Shown: positions 34,511-46,906, counted from the first letter of the stretch. The stretch is 64,000 nt of DNA from Melampsora larici-populina 98AG31 (GCF_000204055.1 NW_006768826.1:1626-65625); one strand, 5' to 3'. The notes: generated from the sequence alone by a model not told the origin. Program-made: numbers and translations.

Positions 34511-35811
34511 GTTTTACAATGACACCAACCATGTTGGGTCTCAATCTGTTGTTACAATCTGTCTTTGCAAGGCAATTTCAAGAAGTCCAATCAAAGCGTC
34601 TCCACTAGGATCTCTACCTTGAGCATCTTAAATATACACATCATCTCATCTTGACTGGTGTTTATATGAGTGGTACATATTGAGGTCAACTTACATTGTA
34701 TTCACTCAAGTCAATGTTGATAGGTCAAGAGCTTTGTGCAGGTTTATTCCATTGATCTAGCTCAGCTGGTCCTCACAATCAATATTATAATGATAACCTT
34801 GATATCTTGCGACATTCAGATATCACTTTCTTGGATGAACATAATGGACATTCTGGTCCACGTTGTTTATGAACAAACAGTAGGGCTCAGTGTCCATTGG
34901 TGTTAATATGTCAGTGTCTGTCCATCCGTGTTCTTCACAACATAACATGAATCACTATAGTGAGAATTATAGTCTGTATAATTTTCCACACACATAATCC
35001 AAGAGAATCAAGAAGAGACGAGCAACCATCACCCATCACCAATTCTCAGACCAATTCTAAGTAAGCATAAATCTTTGTTCAACTGAAGTTTTCAATTACT
35101 CTGAACAACAGTACTTACTAATAAGTTACAAGGCAGGGAAGTTATAAGAGAAGACAGACAGCTAATGCTGAAGACATGCATAGTTACTTGTGCAATATTA
35201 ATATTTGCTGGAACATCAAATACTGTTCAAAATTCCACTTCTTGACAGTTCTAGCATTCAAAATTTAACAACATTCAGTTTGTTGCAGTTATCATAAAAC
35301 TCCGGCATGGTGGTGTCAAAAGGTATATTGAGTATTGAAAATGCAGCATCCACCTTTTTGCTTTTTCTTTTTTTGCAATGTGGCATCTGGAATCACAATA
35401 ATTCCACTTTGCTTTATGTCCAGTCTTGAATAGAATATGCAAATTATGTGATGGCAACAAGGTTGGCACCTGAGTTAATGTTATTTACGTGCTCATGCTC
35501 AGAAATCAATATTGATGTTGTCTTATGTTGCATGTCAACAAATAGTAAGTCCCTCTCAACCTTCCGCATTGGATCTGTCTTATGATGCATGTCAACAACT
35601 AGTACCTAAGTCCTTCTCAACCAACACTACTACATGTGATAATGTCCCAATCAGGACACAAACCTTTCTTAGACTCGATCTGAAGATGTGAAAAAAAACC
35701 AATACAGATGAGACATCAATAGGAGATATAGGTGGGATTTTCCAGACAAAGCACCAACCTCTGACATACCAATTACATTCAGGATATCTTCACTTCTTCA
35801 ACCCAAAACTT

Positions 35812-38800
35812 ATGGCCGGCAAAAGAAAAGTCCTGTCTTTCAAGGCCCTTGGAAAGTTGCCGAAAACCGCTACATAGCTTCAACAAAAGGTCCACGCTCG
35901 CAGAATAGCCGAACTGAAGGAACTCAAGCGTCGAGCACCTACTAGTACTGAGAACGTGGTCCGTTCAGCTGGCCCATCATCAGCCCCTATTATACAAGAT
36001 AACACTCAAGGAGATGATAACTTACCTGAAGAAGGAGATCTGAACAATCCACACCATCAGCCAACTGATGAGAACGGGATGGGATGGTTCGACATGGATG
36101 AAGATCCCCTGGTAAGGATGCTCAACGCATCTGCTTCTCAAGCTCGAAGGCTTCAGCAAGAGCAGCGTTGGATTCGACAATACGAGGTGAACCTACCTTT
36201 GTTTTTGGAAAGTCGTGATCGCACTTCAAACTGGGGTAATCCAAATGAAGCATTTCGTGATGTTAAACCACCATGCAGTTGTCGGGGAAAGAATCGGCGA
36301 GTGCGAATGGTGGATTTACTGGATACTGGATGTAAGATCCCATTTTTCCCTTCTGACTCGGCTTAGTAGATGTAGACATTGAAATTACACTTTGACTAGC
36401 ACGATGTCAGCAAGCCGTTGATTTCTGTACTTGTCAGAGTGATCAAGGACGTTTGTTACAGATGGGCTATATGGGAGCTTCACCAGTTCATCCCAAAACT
36501 GCATTTAGTTTGGGTTTTCTTCGAATGCATCATATTATCTGGAAACACTGCGTTGTTAGGACTGACCCCTTTGCACGTGCTCTTGACGAGTGGTTGGATG
36601 CGTACTGGTCACCCATCACAAGTAAATCCGGCCGAGTGAGTGATCACTTTAGTCTTTACTTACTTGATGAATATCTATCTCATCCTATATTACTTTATTT
36701 TCATCTAGCGCCGAGACTGGCGAAAGCCTCTATGTTCAGCAGCAGACGCTTATCGCAGGCTTATCACAGCAGTTCGCCGAAAGGAAATGGCTCTTTTGAA
36801 ACTCACCGAGTTGGAGAAACTGGCGGCAAACTGCCCACGCTGCTTTGGACCCCCTACACCTGATGCCAAAACTACCGAGGATGAGCCCGACTTTATAGTT
36901 TGCTGTGATGGTAATTTTCAACAGCGACGACATCTGGCGGCAAGTGTGCCTATTCCTGGATTCAATCCAGAACCTCCAGAGCTCTTCATGCAGCCTTCGC
37001 GTGTTGAACTGATGGCTGAGCAGATACGTAGTGTTTGGCCTGACAAAAAAGATGAACCAGTGGTATGCTATTCTCGACATTCCACTCTCAAATTGCATTT
37101 CTGAATGATGGTTTGAATCGTAGGACCCTTGTACAGCACAGCACACGGCGGCTGATGACGTCTGCAATAAAAGTCACTGGAGCGGCAATGATGATACAGG
37201 TTTGGTGGGCTTAGCGTGTCGCCATGACCATGTGCTTAAATTCATAAATTTGGTGCAAAGTGGTGAGAAGTGGGTTTACATATTGAACTTGTCTACTATT
37301 CTCAACTAATCTTTTTGTATTCCATCATTTTATTTCTATAGGAGTCACTATGCTCTGGCGCTGGTTGATTGGGTGCTTGAAGTCACAGACAATCGAGGAT
37401 TGGGGGCAAATAAAGTAGCTATGCTCTACGACATTGGCTGTAATATAGAGAAAGGTATCCTCAAGGTAGTGTTTTGTTCTCCTATATAGTTACAAATCAA
37501 TTTTTTTTCTCTGTCTCTGATTATTTATTTGATCAACCTAGCGGAAACAATTTGCTAAAGCAAGATCTGAAGGCCGTCTTAAGTTTGGAACTAGTGTCTT
37601 CCATGCGTACGTACATGAGTGGTTATGTCAACTGGCCTATAACCCACGACTTGTCGCCGGATGGGGCCTTTCAGATGGCGAGGGTCTTGAAAGGATTTGG
37701 TCGTTTTTATCGCCATTGATTGCACCACTGCGCTACTCCACGAGTCAGCATCGACTCGAAAGTCTCAACCTCCGATCTCTTCATCTTAATGATCGAAATC
37801 GTTATCAAGCAGGTTGGTGACAACTCTAAGTACTCAAGTAAATATCAAACTAATAGTGTGATCTATTTTTGATGCGGTGAAGTGGAGTCTATGGTATCAC
37901 ACTTGAAGAGGCTCAGATCACCTTGGACACGCTACTGACGCAGCACAGTTATGTCACTGTAGAGTATGTCAGTCTTCAATGGGATCGGCAGAGACGCGCA
38001 CAGATGGATGTGATTAGTATGACAGCGAAGGAAAAGAAGAAAAAGATAGCTGAGTTGCTTGAGTTGGAGGAGAACCTTATAGAAGCCCGGTTGGTGTGAC
38101 TTACCATTTACGTTGTGACGTGGATCAAAACACTGATAGCTTTGCTTCCCATTCTCTCTTTTCTATCAGCGAGGACCTTTGAAAGTTGAAGCTGAAGCGG
38201 GTCAAAGCACGAACCGGACGTGAGAAGCAGGAGCTTTTGAACTTGCCAAAATACCTAGTTTGGCTGGAGACTCAGATTCATAACGCGGCGGCCGAACTAG
38301 GATCAGAAGAATTTAGGGAGCTCACAGGCGTTACAGGTAGTGTGGTCAAGAATTGAACTCAATTGACACAACTCGTTCCTTTGTTTTAATGGCACTTTAC
38401 ACTTTGCTAATGTACATTTTATCACTCTTGCCTGACCAGACGACAGAGCAAAGCACTTACTAGCCCTGCAGGTAGCTAAAGGGAAGCTCTATGAGGCGAA
38501 GGTGGGTGTCATCGAAGCTCGACGTCGTTCAGAGCGGACTGGTGGTTAGCATTTTAGATCTTCTCCGTGCAACTAACTTGATTGCTTACGTGTGTTCCGA
38601 CGATGAAACAGGGACCACTAGCCAGGGTCGGTTGAATTATATCAAGTCCCATAAGAGCAAACTGTTCAAAACTAAATACAACTCGTATCACCGACGAGTA
38701 AGCGGCTACAACGATCGTTTCCAACCTGAACCACTCCTAGATGACCCGTCTCTAGCTGAAGTCGAAAGAATGGAGATATCTGATTTGTTTTGGGCTGGTG

Positions 38801-39426
38801 GCTCAACCCTGAGTCATCCAGAAGAGCCTTGGGCTAACGACTTACCAACCCGAGAGGGTATACAAGCTTTCTTGTCTTGTCGCTCAGCAGAGGAGGAGAT
38901 GTGTTGTATCTCTCGCGAGGCACGACAGCTAAGCCAGTGGGCCTTAGAGTACCAATCAAAAGTTGATTTGGTTGACCCTGGCGCTGTTGATGGCACAGGT
39001 TGGTCGTTTTTGTACTCTTTTCCATTGTGGATTAAACTAATTAACATCTCTAAATTGTGTTGTATAGATGTGTCTGGTGTGATTCAAAAATCTCTCTACG
39101 CAGGGCTAGCATCTGAAACACGTCGCCTTTGGTACAATTGGAACTTTGATTTAATTGATGTCATCAGATCAACCGCTGTCCATCTTCCTAGCCCTCTGAG
39201 ATTAGCGCATGATCAAGAAATTGTAGGGCAATGGAAAGATCTTATGGAAATCAAGTTTGGACATTGGGAACACACGCTAGTAAGGATAGCCGTTCCAGAT
39301 TTGTCAGATATATATTCTCAAATGGAAGCAGAGGTAGAGGAGGAGGAGTTGCTTGCTCCTGAAGACTTTGATATGGGAGAGGATGACGATGCATTGACCT
39401 GTATATATTTGATTTATACACATTAG
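35812..39426 (+). pseudogene. KDZ transposase with CxC1 cysteine cluster (copy 2), in-frame stops
   Basis: ATG at 35812 opens MAGKRKVLSFKALGKLPK and meets a TAG at 35875-35877, then continues in the same frame. Blocks in order: CxC1 cluster PPCSCRGK (36270) and FCTCQSD...MGYMGASPVHPKTAF...HHIIWK (36420-36550); CPRCFGP and the first catalytic Asp in IVCCDGNFQQRRHLAAS (36895-36945); DTGLVGLACRHDHVLKFINL (37195-37255); MLYDIGCNIEKGILK (37420-37465); FGTSVFHAYVHEW, LSDGEGLERIW (37580-37720); helical segments with WDRQRR (37985); and a C-terminal acidic tail. A second in-frame TGA lies near 38178. Unlike copy 1, the catalytic segments are all present and in frame within their exons. Intact relatives move KDZ elements; the two stops make this copy inactive without suppression. 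Confidence 0.8.
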
Positions 39427-39722
39427 AAAAAGGTACAGGCGCAAGTGGTGAAAACAAAAGAAGTAAGAGCACAAAAGATGAAGCTCGTTTTTTTTGTGTT
39501 AGAATAGCAACAGCGCATTGAACAAAGAGGGCTTAAAAAAATGAGACGCTACTGGAGGGATCGTGATATACCAATCCCATGACCGCAAATCAATATAAAT
39601 AATCAGTGCCAATCTCTGAGATAAAACCAATCCATTATTCAATTAGAACCATGACCTTGCTCAGAAATCCTTCCACCAAAACAAACTCACCTTTTGGCTT
39701 TTCAAAAGACCTTCTGAAAGCA

Positions 39723-41453
39723 TCATTGAGTCATATTATCATCTCTTATGTCGGACTTCATGCTTTCTGCAGACCTTAAAGACAGACTGATATCATCAAT
39801 GGCTGAGTTGATGTCTACTGGTTCGTCGGCGTTCAAATCCAACTCGGCAATGACCAATCCCTCTTGAGATTTGATCCAGGTTGGAGAGATCAATGAACTT
39901 TGGAAACCTTTAGGCGGAAAGCGTTCAGTGTCAGCCTCAGGGGCATATGGACCGCGGTCCACCAAAGCAGCAGCAGCTCGTCTTTCTTTGGGAAAGATTT
40001 TCTTGCGACTCTTGTGGGCTTTGTCAAGCAAGCCAATGAAAGTATCGAGTTTGGTGCTTCTCCACTGGAGACGTTTTTTTTTGCGACCGACTGACGAGCC
40101 TGAGGACATGATTTCGTCTTCGGAATGAATCTCCATATGATCCACCATTGCATACTCGCTAGAATCTTTGCCAAAGTACCTAACCACAACAGCCTTGCGG
40201 GCGTCTACAATCTTTTTGAACAATCTTCAATATCAGCAATGCAATCAGCTGAACATCAAAAGGTAAATCAAAGACCCAGCTGACCTTGATTAGCATTCGT
40301 CTTTTCCTAGCAATACCTTTGACAATAGCCTCTTGTTCCTGAACCTGTTTTACACCCTCTGGTGTTTTCATCAAATCTACCAGCTTTTCCTGATCCTTGT
40401 ATTTCTGTTTTTTGTTGCCAACCCAGCGTCGAAGAATTTGCTCCCGATTTTCAGCAGTGTTTTCCGAAGTGAGAATCCCAAAACCTTTTGCTGCATTCGC
40501 GTTGAAGGCCTTAACCCAATTTGCCAGAATGATGCTTGAAGTTGCTGAGTTCCAGGGCGTGTCGTACGAAGCCCCCCAATCAAAAGTACAGCGAGGGAAA
40601 CCTGCCAAAGCCAGGTCTGCCTCGCATTGCGAGCCAAAGTGATGTGGATAACGTGAGATACCACCGGATGCCATTCTCAAACGGAACACCACTGGTCTCA
40701 TAGCTCCTTTAAGCGCGGCTTCTTCACAAGCGTCGTCCTTGATCATTTTACGTTGTTTTCGATTGGGTTGGAAACCGGCTGCTTTCTTTGCGAGGTATTT
40801 TTTCATTGCTTTGTCCTGAGTATCCCTGATAAGTTGTTTGAGAGACTGTTTACGAGTGCTCCAAGCCAGTCGTTCTTCTTCGGTAGGCGGTTCTGGCAGC
40901 AAATCTTCTTTCTTTGCACCACCTCTTGCCTTCCAAGGAATCCCCATCACCATCTTGGCAAACTGCTGTATCGCTCGTGCCAGAGCCGTTGCCGCTTGAG
41001 GGGTTGCATGTGCTTGAGCCGCCTTACCAATCGCCGTGTTACGATGTCAATCTTCAGTGAGTTCTTTTCGCATTTTTCTCTTTCTTTCCTTTCTTTCCAT
41101 TAGGTCTTCGTGAGTTAGTTCGCCTTCTACATGCCCACAGAGAATGTTTGTTAGCGTCTTATTATGAATCTAGTAGGTACACCACCTTACACCTTCTACA
41201 AATAGACATAGCTTACCTGAGGCTTCATCTGAGTTGTCATCATCGTCCACACGCTCATCACGGTCTCCTGCAACAGTAAAATTACCAGCCATTAAACACC
41301 TTTTCTCTCTTTTGCATCCAAAAACCTGTTGTCAACCACTAGACAACTCACTGGTGCCTGTCCCTTGATGATCATCGTCACGTCTCCTTTTTCCACCCGT
41401 CAATCCACTAGACGTCGAGCCCTGAGTTTGTGTTGGTGCCGAGCTCATTCTGA
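39723..41453 (-). pseudogene. Family B: rust-type repeated gene of unknown function, one in-frame stop
   Basis: Exon 1 starts MSSAPTQTQGSTSS at 41453, five bases from the assembly gap, and carries GGKRRRDDD; exon 2 (about 41272-41218) is acidic (RDERVDDDDNSDEAS). The main block (41133-40284) has EGELTHEDLMERKERKRK, then a TGA at 41049-41047, and continues AIGKAAQAHATPQAATALARAIQQFAK into GIPWKARGGAKKEDLLPEPP, NRKQRKMIKDDACEEAALKG and ISRYPHHFGSQCEADLALAG. An intron (40283-40216) leads to IVDARKAVVVRYFGKDSSEYAM and a C-terminus that ends ESMKSDIRDDNMTQ at 39723. Apart from the TGA the frame is open throughout. No known catalytic motif is seen. It is convergent with KDZ copy 2, 296 bp away. Confidence 0.65.
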
Positions 41454-41458
41454 TATGG

Positions 41459-41558
41459 NNNNNNNNNNNNNNNNNNNNNNNNNNNNNNNNNNNNNNNNNN
41501 NNNNNNNNNNNNNNNNNNNNNNNNNNNNNNNNNNNNNNNNNNNNNNNNNNNNNNNNNN
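41459..41558. other. Assembly gap of 100 N
   Basis: Exactly 100 N bases, the usual placeholder for a gap of unknown size. ORFs drawn through it are artefacts. The gap separates the start of the family B gene from a KDZ tail fragment, so the join may not be real. Confidence 0.99.
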
Positions 41559-41569
41559 CTTGGGCGGCC

Positions 41570-42159
41570 GACTTGTTGACTAAGCCGGAATCCAAGCTTT
41601 CCGCACTGCAAGAAGTGGTGAGGAAGAGGTAGAACGGATTGCCTACAAAGTTCAAAACATGGTACGGTCAGCTCTTGCGATGGAAGAAAAACACTCAGCC
41701 TTGTTGGAACTAAGTGAGATGCGTAAGTCAATTGAATTCACTTCTTGTTTCCCTGTCTGCTGAACTCATTCTTTCTTTCGTTTATCTGTAGCTTGGGTTG
41801 ATGGCTGTCCAAACGGACTTCGTCCAGTTGAGTTGGTCCTACGCAGTGGGCTTGTGTCAAAATCTTCATGGGAAATGAGTCAGATGGTTCTTAAATCACT
41901 GCATACTCAACTCACCCTGAAGTCTTGCCGTACCTGGATGGTATGGGACCGTCTACTTCCATTGCTCCTGCAAAACACTGCAAAGTACTCCAGCGAAAGC
42001 CTGGAATCGGTGGTCCTCTTGATGTCCAAGTGGGATGCGTTGATCAGAAGTTCGGCAAATACATGGGAAAAGATAGTTAACTGCCCTTCACTTACTGCAC
42101 AACAACTAGATCGCTTGGAATTGATTGAGCATAATTTGTTGTTTGATCCGTGGTTGTAG
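41570..42159 (+). pseudogene. C-terminal fragment of a third CxC1-type KDZ transposase
   Basis: After the gap, a first block (about 41570-41720, GIQAFRTARSGEEEVERIAY...LAMEEKHSALLELSEM) is joined by a GT-AG intron to 41791-42159 (WVDGCPNGLRPVELVLRSGL...CRTWMVWDRLLPLLLQ...LLMSKWDALI), ending at a TAG. These correspond to the end of KDZ copy 1 (GIRAYLDM...WALQMQEKLS, LWMVWNWKMTDLL, MRWTALV) and of copy 2. The catalytic part would lie inside or beyond the gap. Confidence 0.6.
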
Positions 42160-42429
42160 CTTTTTAATTCATGTTTTCCGATTTGTTTTGGTATCGATGT
42201 GATGAGTCTTGATGTGAAAATATCTGTAATTGAGTTGTGATGATATACGTTATGAATTGCCTGTGGCTTTTGATGTGATGAGTCTTGATGTGAAACATCG
42301 AGTTTGTTGAAAGTCGATGAAAAGATTGAGTTTGTTGCACTTGGTTTGGACCACATGAATGAATGACCAGGTGGTGACTTTGAGGTTAACTCATGTCGTA
42401 ACTGTTGGTGGACGTCAGTCTTCAAAACT

Positions 42430-42800
42430 CAGCTTCATAGGTTGATCGGGTGATGTTGGTCTGGACTCAGGATGTGCAGCAAGCGAGATCAGTCTGCGTG
42501 GGTGATATACAGACGGGTCTGGCTGGGTCTTCAAAAAATTTACAAGGCAAGGTTGAGACAAGTCTGTTGTATAGTTACAGACGAGTCTGATGGCTTACAG
42601 ACAAGTCTGATGGCTTACAGACGAGTCTGGGTGGGATACAGACTGGTCTGAGTGCGACTTCGAGATTCACAAGTCAAACGGGGCCGAAATGGGGCGTCTG
42701 GGAGGTCTGGGAAGTCTGTCTATTTCGTTACGGTAGCACACCGTTTGCTTGTGTCTTTTTTTCTTCGGTGTTTCGCCGAGGAATCTGTACTTTACAGGTG
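42430..42800 (+). repeat. KDZ-type terminal region with CAGAC..GTCTG palindromes
   Basis: 42500-42660 carries about seven copies of CAGACNNGTCTG or half-sites (acagacgagtctgatggctt is repeated). 42688-42800 is the inverted match of 13575-13687. The region lies just upstream of the CxC5/CxC6 KDZ gene and reads inwards to it, so I infer it is that element's left terminal region. The outer border is not defined. Confidence 0.6.
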
Positions 42801-43192
42801 GCACTTTTGTATTAGCGCTGATAATTATCAGCCACGCTCTGATCATTTGACTTACAGGCACGGATACAAAGCTCCTCCGATGCTTCTATGCAGTCAACAT
42901 TTCAACCACAACTCATGCAGCAAGCCCGGCACGTGATCGCCTGCGGAGAACGTGACCTCCATCTGGCCCACATTCATGGGTCTACGCCGGGATCCTCTGC
43001 ACTTGTCCCATTGCGTGGACACGTCGTGTGTACCCCATCTCCACCATCCAGCACTGTAAGTGTTACCCTCATAGCTTTGCCACATTCCTGCTCAGTCGCA
43101 CCATACAGTACCCATCCCACCATACACCAACCACTAATCCTACCCGCCACCTCATTCAACCACCATCTCTTCGACTATTGCGCTTGCAAAAC

Positions 43193-45376
43193 ATGCTTGT
43201 ATCTGAATTCGTAAATGGCCTCCACAAACAAAACCCAGACTTGGCCAATCGACTCACATTGGCCAACCTCACGAAATTTATCAACCTTTCAAGTGAGGTG
43301 TACCATCGAGCTCAAAAAGTCCTCAACCTGACCTCAGCCGATACACACATCCTCCCTTTCATCAAGCTTGCCTTACACCTTAACCTTGACTTATTGGACT
43401 ACAAAGTCCTTTGAAACCATATGTTTCCTTCATTGCTGTTCGCCCATCTCAATTAAACCTTGCTCATTTGTACCTATGGACTCAAAGTACTTAAAACCGA
43501 GACAAAAATCCATGAAGTTTATCTTACCCCACCAACAACCACCTGCCTCATCTGTGATGAACCATCGGGCAAAAAGCTCCTTGTTTGACCCCGCATCAAG
43601 GGCTATTTATATGACCTGGATGGTGTCCACTCTGCGGAGTTCCACACCTGGGCCTGCACAGGTAAGGCTTTCCGTTTTGCTTCCCCATATCCACATATGT
43701 TAGCTGACTGAGAAGAAACACAGATTGCCGCGCCTATTATCGTCCTTTGTATTCCTTGTGGAACCAAGTAAGGTATTACTACACCGAATCGCAAGGGGCG
43801 CACCCAGAATATTACCAGGTACATTGTCATTTTGCAATGTCCCATCGACTTTCCAAGTCATTTTGGCAAGCCCAAATGCTTGCACAGTCAGTTGAACTTC
43901 TATCATGCGTCTTTATATCACTAGAACTAGATAGATCAGCTGAAACCATTGACTTTGCAGCATGTCAACTTTCAACATTGTCAATTTATTCAACCAGACT
44001 CATGTACAAAGCCAACCAATACCAATCCACTCCGGGCCCAATCGTCACCCAAGATCTCGCAAGAAGTTGCTTGGGATGGGGTTGATATATTCAGTCTGCT
44101 TAGACGAAGCAACCAACAGGGCTCTGTCCTCCATGTCCGCACCAAAGGCAAAGATGCCGAGCGTTTCTTACCTGCCATGGTTTGAGAGCTGTACCACATT
44201 GCAAATCATGGCAATGCCTTTCAACACCACTTCTGCTCGTTGTGTGTCCGAGCCACCACAGTCAAACATGACGGCGAGGAAGCGCTGAAAGGTGATTGTG
44301 GTTTATTTCAACACTAGATCACCTGAACTAATACCTTAAATATTGTGCTTCAGTCATCCAAGCGGTGGTCACCGATGGCCTCACGATAGGGCACTGGCGC
44401 TGTACAGCGTCATCTGTCCAGCTGGAAGAGTTAGCATACCGTGCCGGCAACCCACCTCCAAATGGGCCATGTCTCAACCCCTTACCCGAAGTGACGTTGT
44501 GATTTTGCGCCGATCATGAGGTCAGTTTGAAAGGATGGTGTCAGGCACAACCATGCACGGCCCTTGCAGAGCCCGGAACAAAAACTTGCGGTAACAAACA
44601 TCATCAGGCAGCTATGGCCTCATTTCACGTGAAAAAAAATAGGAATTTTTCCCTGAAGTCAATGCTTAACTGGCCGGGCTCAAACCTACCATCTGACCCA
44701 TCAGTCCACCTCAATCCTGAAACGGCTGAAATCATCGATCTAGATGACCTTCATCACGCTGACGAGGCTGATTGTGCACACGAGGCCGCGCGCGACGGTG
44801 GGGTGTCCCAGCCGAAATCCACGGCTTGTTGCAGCCGCAGTTGGACGCACAATGATCAACTGATTGTGGGGACTTGCGGAATCATTTTACATAGGCGGAC
44901 ATTTTACAACGCAGAAGCACCAAGTGCTCTGAGGGTGTGATTTTTTTCAAACTCTTGTGGTGGAAATACTGAGGCTGACATGTTCTGTTTTTTTTTCCGT
45001 TGAAAACCAGGATTTCTTGGTTGAAGCATTTCCTGATGGACTCCCAGAGGTCATATTCTATGACAATGCCTGTAACCTCCTCCGGGTTATTCACAATGAT
45101 GTCAAGGATCCCACAGCTTTCGAAAACACAATTATTCCAGTAGATCCTTTCCATCATCGCGCTCATAAAGAGAGTGACGAGTTCTGTCAGAGGTATACAG
45201 ACCCCAAAAAATTCCCAGACCTGCAAGATAATGGGGCATGGATATTCAATGCTTCTGCCGGCGAGCTGAGCAATATATGGTATGGTGGGTTCGCATCCAT
45301 GTGTCAAAACATGTGTTATGACCTCACATGTATAAGGCTTATCTTGTATGCTTGTACTGATTACGGTTGTCTTTAG
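43193..45376 (+). pseudogene. KDZ transposase with CxC5/CxC6-type cysteine clusters, decayed
   Basis: A different KDZ subtype from copies 1 and 2. N-terminal helices start MLVSEFVNGLHKQNPDLANR (43193). A CxC5-like cluster follows (TTTCLICDEPSGKKLLV, then HTWACT, 43545-43660), then NFQHCQFIQPDSC, KGKDAERFLPAMV and FCSLCVRATTV (43970-44290), a CxC6-like cluster (FCADHEVSLKGWCQAQPC...TCGNKHH, 44505-44610), and catalytic segments EVIFYDNACNLLRVIHND (45050-45100), IPVDPFHHRAH and WIFNASAGELSNIWYGGF (45240-45290). In-frame TGA codons fall after GKKLLV (43587), after FLPAMV (44185) and before FCADH (44502). Homology stops near 45330, so the C-terminus is lost. The start codon is provisional. Confidence 0.7.
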
Positions 45377-45739
45377 TCTACTGCTCACACACGTGGACTG
45401 CTTTCCTCACTTAGCAATCTATCTAATCATCTAGAGGACCCTTTCACCTGTCCCTTGCATCTCTAAGCTATTCAGGTCCTAATTACTCAAGATCCAAGGG
45501 AAAGAAGAAAGAAAATTAATTCAGTAATCAAAAGAAGAAAAGAAGAAATTTTAAGAAAGAAAGATACATAAATCATAAGAAAGAAGAAAGAAAAGATTCT
45601 AAGCAAAAGAAGAAATCAACTTAAAGTTATTACATCAAGTTAAAACGAGAAGATTCACAAGGGAACCTTGCAGATCTGCTAAAGCTTATTAATCAATTAA
45701 AACCTTAAATTCCATCTTCCAACAAACTTAGTTCAATCT

Positions 45740-46906
45740 CAAACCTTGTTAACCCCGCTGTACACTTTCACAACGCCGGACTTTATTATACCCAATAGTC
45801 CACCCTCAGGACAAGAAGAAACATTTGAAGACGCAGAAAGTATCGAAATGTCAGAATTGAATGTGCAAGAATTGATGAACAAGTTGGAGGAAATGAACAA
45901 GAGACTTAATGAGGAAAGTTGATTGAGGAAAGAGGCTGAGATGAGGTGGATGGAATTGCAGAAAAGTGTAGAACAGAACATGGCCAACACGTCAGGTAGT
46001 CAATCGTTACCGATGGAAACTCAACAAACGGCACCCACCACTCAACCAGCCCCTATGCCTGCTGTCGCTCCTGCTGCAATCCCTGTAGCTGTCAAGCCTC
46101 CTAAAATTGCTACTCCGAACAAGTTTGATGGAGCGAAAGGCCCAAAAACAGAGGTTTTTGTAAATCAGATTAGTCTTTATATGCAAATGAACGCTTTGGC
46201 CTTTATCAACAAACAGGGCCAAGTGGCATTCGCGTTATTGTACATGGATGGAAAGGCAAGTCTCTGGGGTCAATCCTTAACCAACCAACTCTTGGATTTG
46301 GAAAGAATGCGGCAAGTCACATGGCGAAAATTCACACTGCAAATATAATGTGTTTCTCCAAAGTGAAAAATGATTGCACTTAATGCACAAAATGATTGAT
46401 AATGCAGATTTAATGCAGAAAAATGCAGATTTAATGTAGATTTAATGCACTTTTAATCATTTTTTGAATTAAGTGTAATCATTTTTCACTGCGGAGAAAC
46501 ACATTATATTTGCAGTGTCATTGACTCCTTCAAAGCTACGTTCTTTGACACTGAAAGAATATCCAAAGCTGAGAGAGACATACGTGCTCTACGTCAAACA
46601 CGATTGGTGTCGGATTACTGGATCAGGTTCTCAGAATTGTCTTTAATTGTCAAATGGCCCGAAAATGTTTTAGTTTCTCAATTCAAGCAAGGATTGAAGG
46701 GTGAAATTAGAGTACATATGGTGAGGGATGTTTTCGAGGAAGTAGAGGAAATGGCTAAGTTGGCAATCAAGATAGATAATGAAGTTAATGAACAAAATTA
46801 CGAGTCGACTCACCCGACGAAAACCACTGCCGCAACTACATCATCAACCTCGGCAACGCCAATAGATCCGGGTGCTATGGACTGTTCTGCCTATAGGTTA
46901 AACTAG
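45740..46906 (+). pseudogene. gag: Ty3/Gypsy gag remnant split by a MITE
   Basis: A readable N-terminal stretch (PNSPPSGQEETFEDAESIEM into a Glu/Lys coiled coil) meets a TGA near 45920 and continues with PPKIATPNKFDGAKGPKTEVFVNQISLYMQ, the capsid-like segment seen in the first Gypsy element (GTPDKFDGTKGDKAEAFVNQ). At 46335 a 183-bp MITE interrupts the sequence; reading resumes with IDSFKATFFDTERISKAERDIRALRQ and ends AMDCSAYRLN at 46906, before any zinc knuckle. With the MITE and one TCA removed the frame is continuous. No LTR, protease or RT was found, so this is a fragment. Confidence 0.75.
46335..46517. mobile_element. CACTA-type MITE, 183 bp, TCA target duplication
   Basis: Terminal inverted repeats of about 48 bp begin CACTGCAAATATAATGTG and include gtgaaaaatgatt.cactta on both sides with three or four mismatches. 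The flanks are TCA at 46332-46334 and TCA at 46518-46520. CACTG ends and a 3-bp duplication fit the CACTA superfamily. The 80-bp interior is A/T-rich with repeats of atgcagatttaatgcag. It has no coding capacity. Confidence 0.85.

Noticed and set aside
41329..41731. ORFs crossing 41459-41558
   Set aside because: They run through the 100-N gap as X residues and are artefacts.
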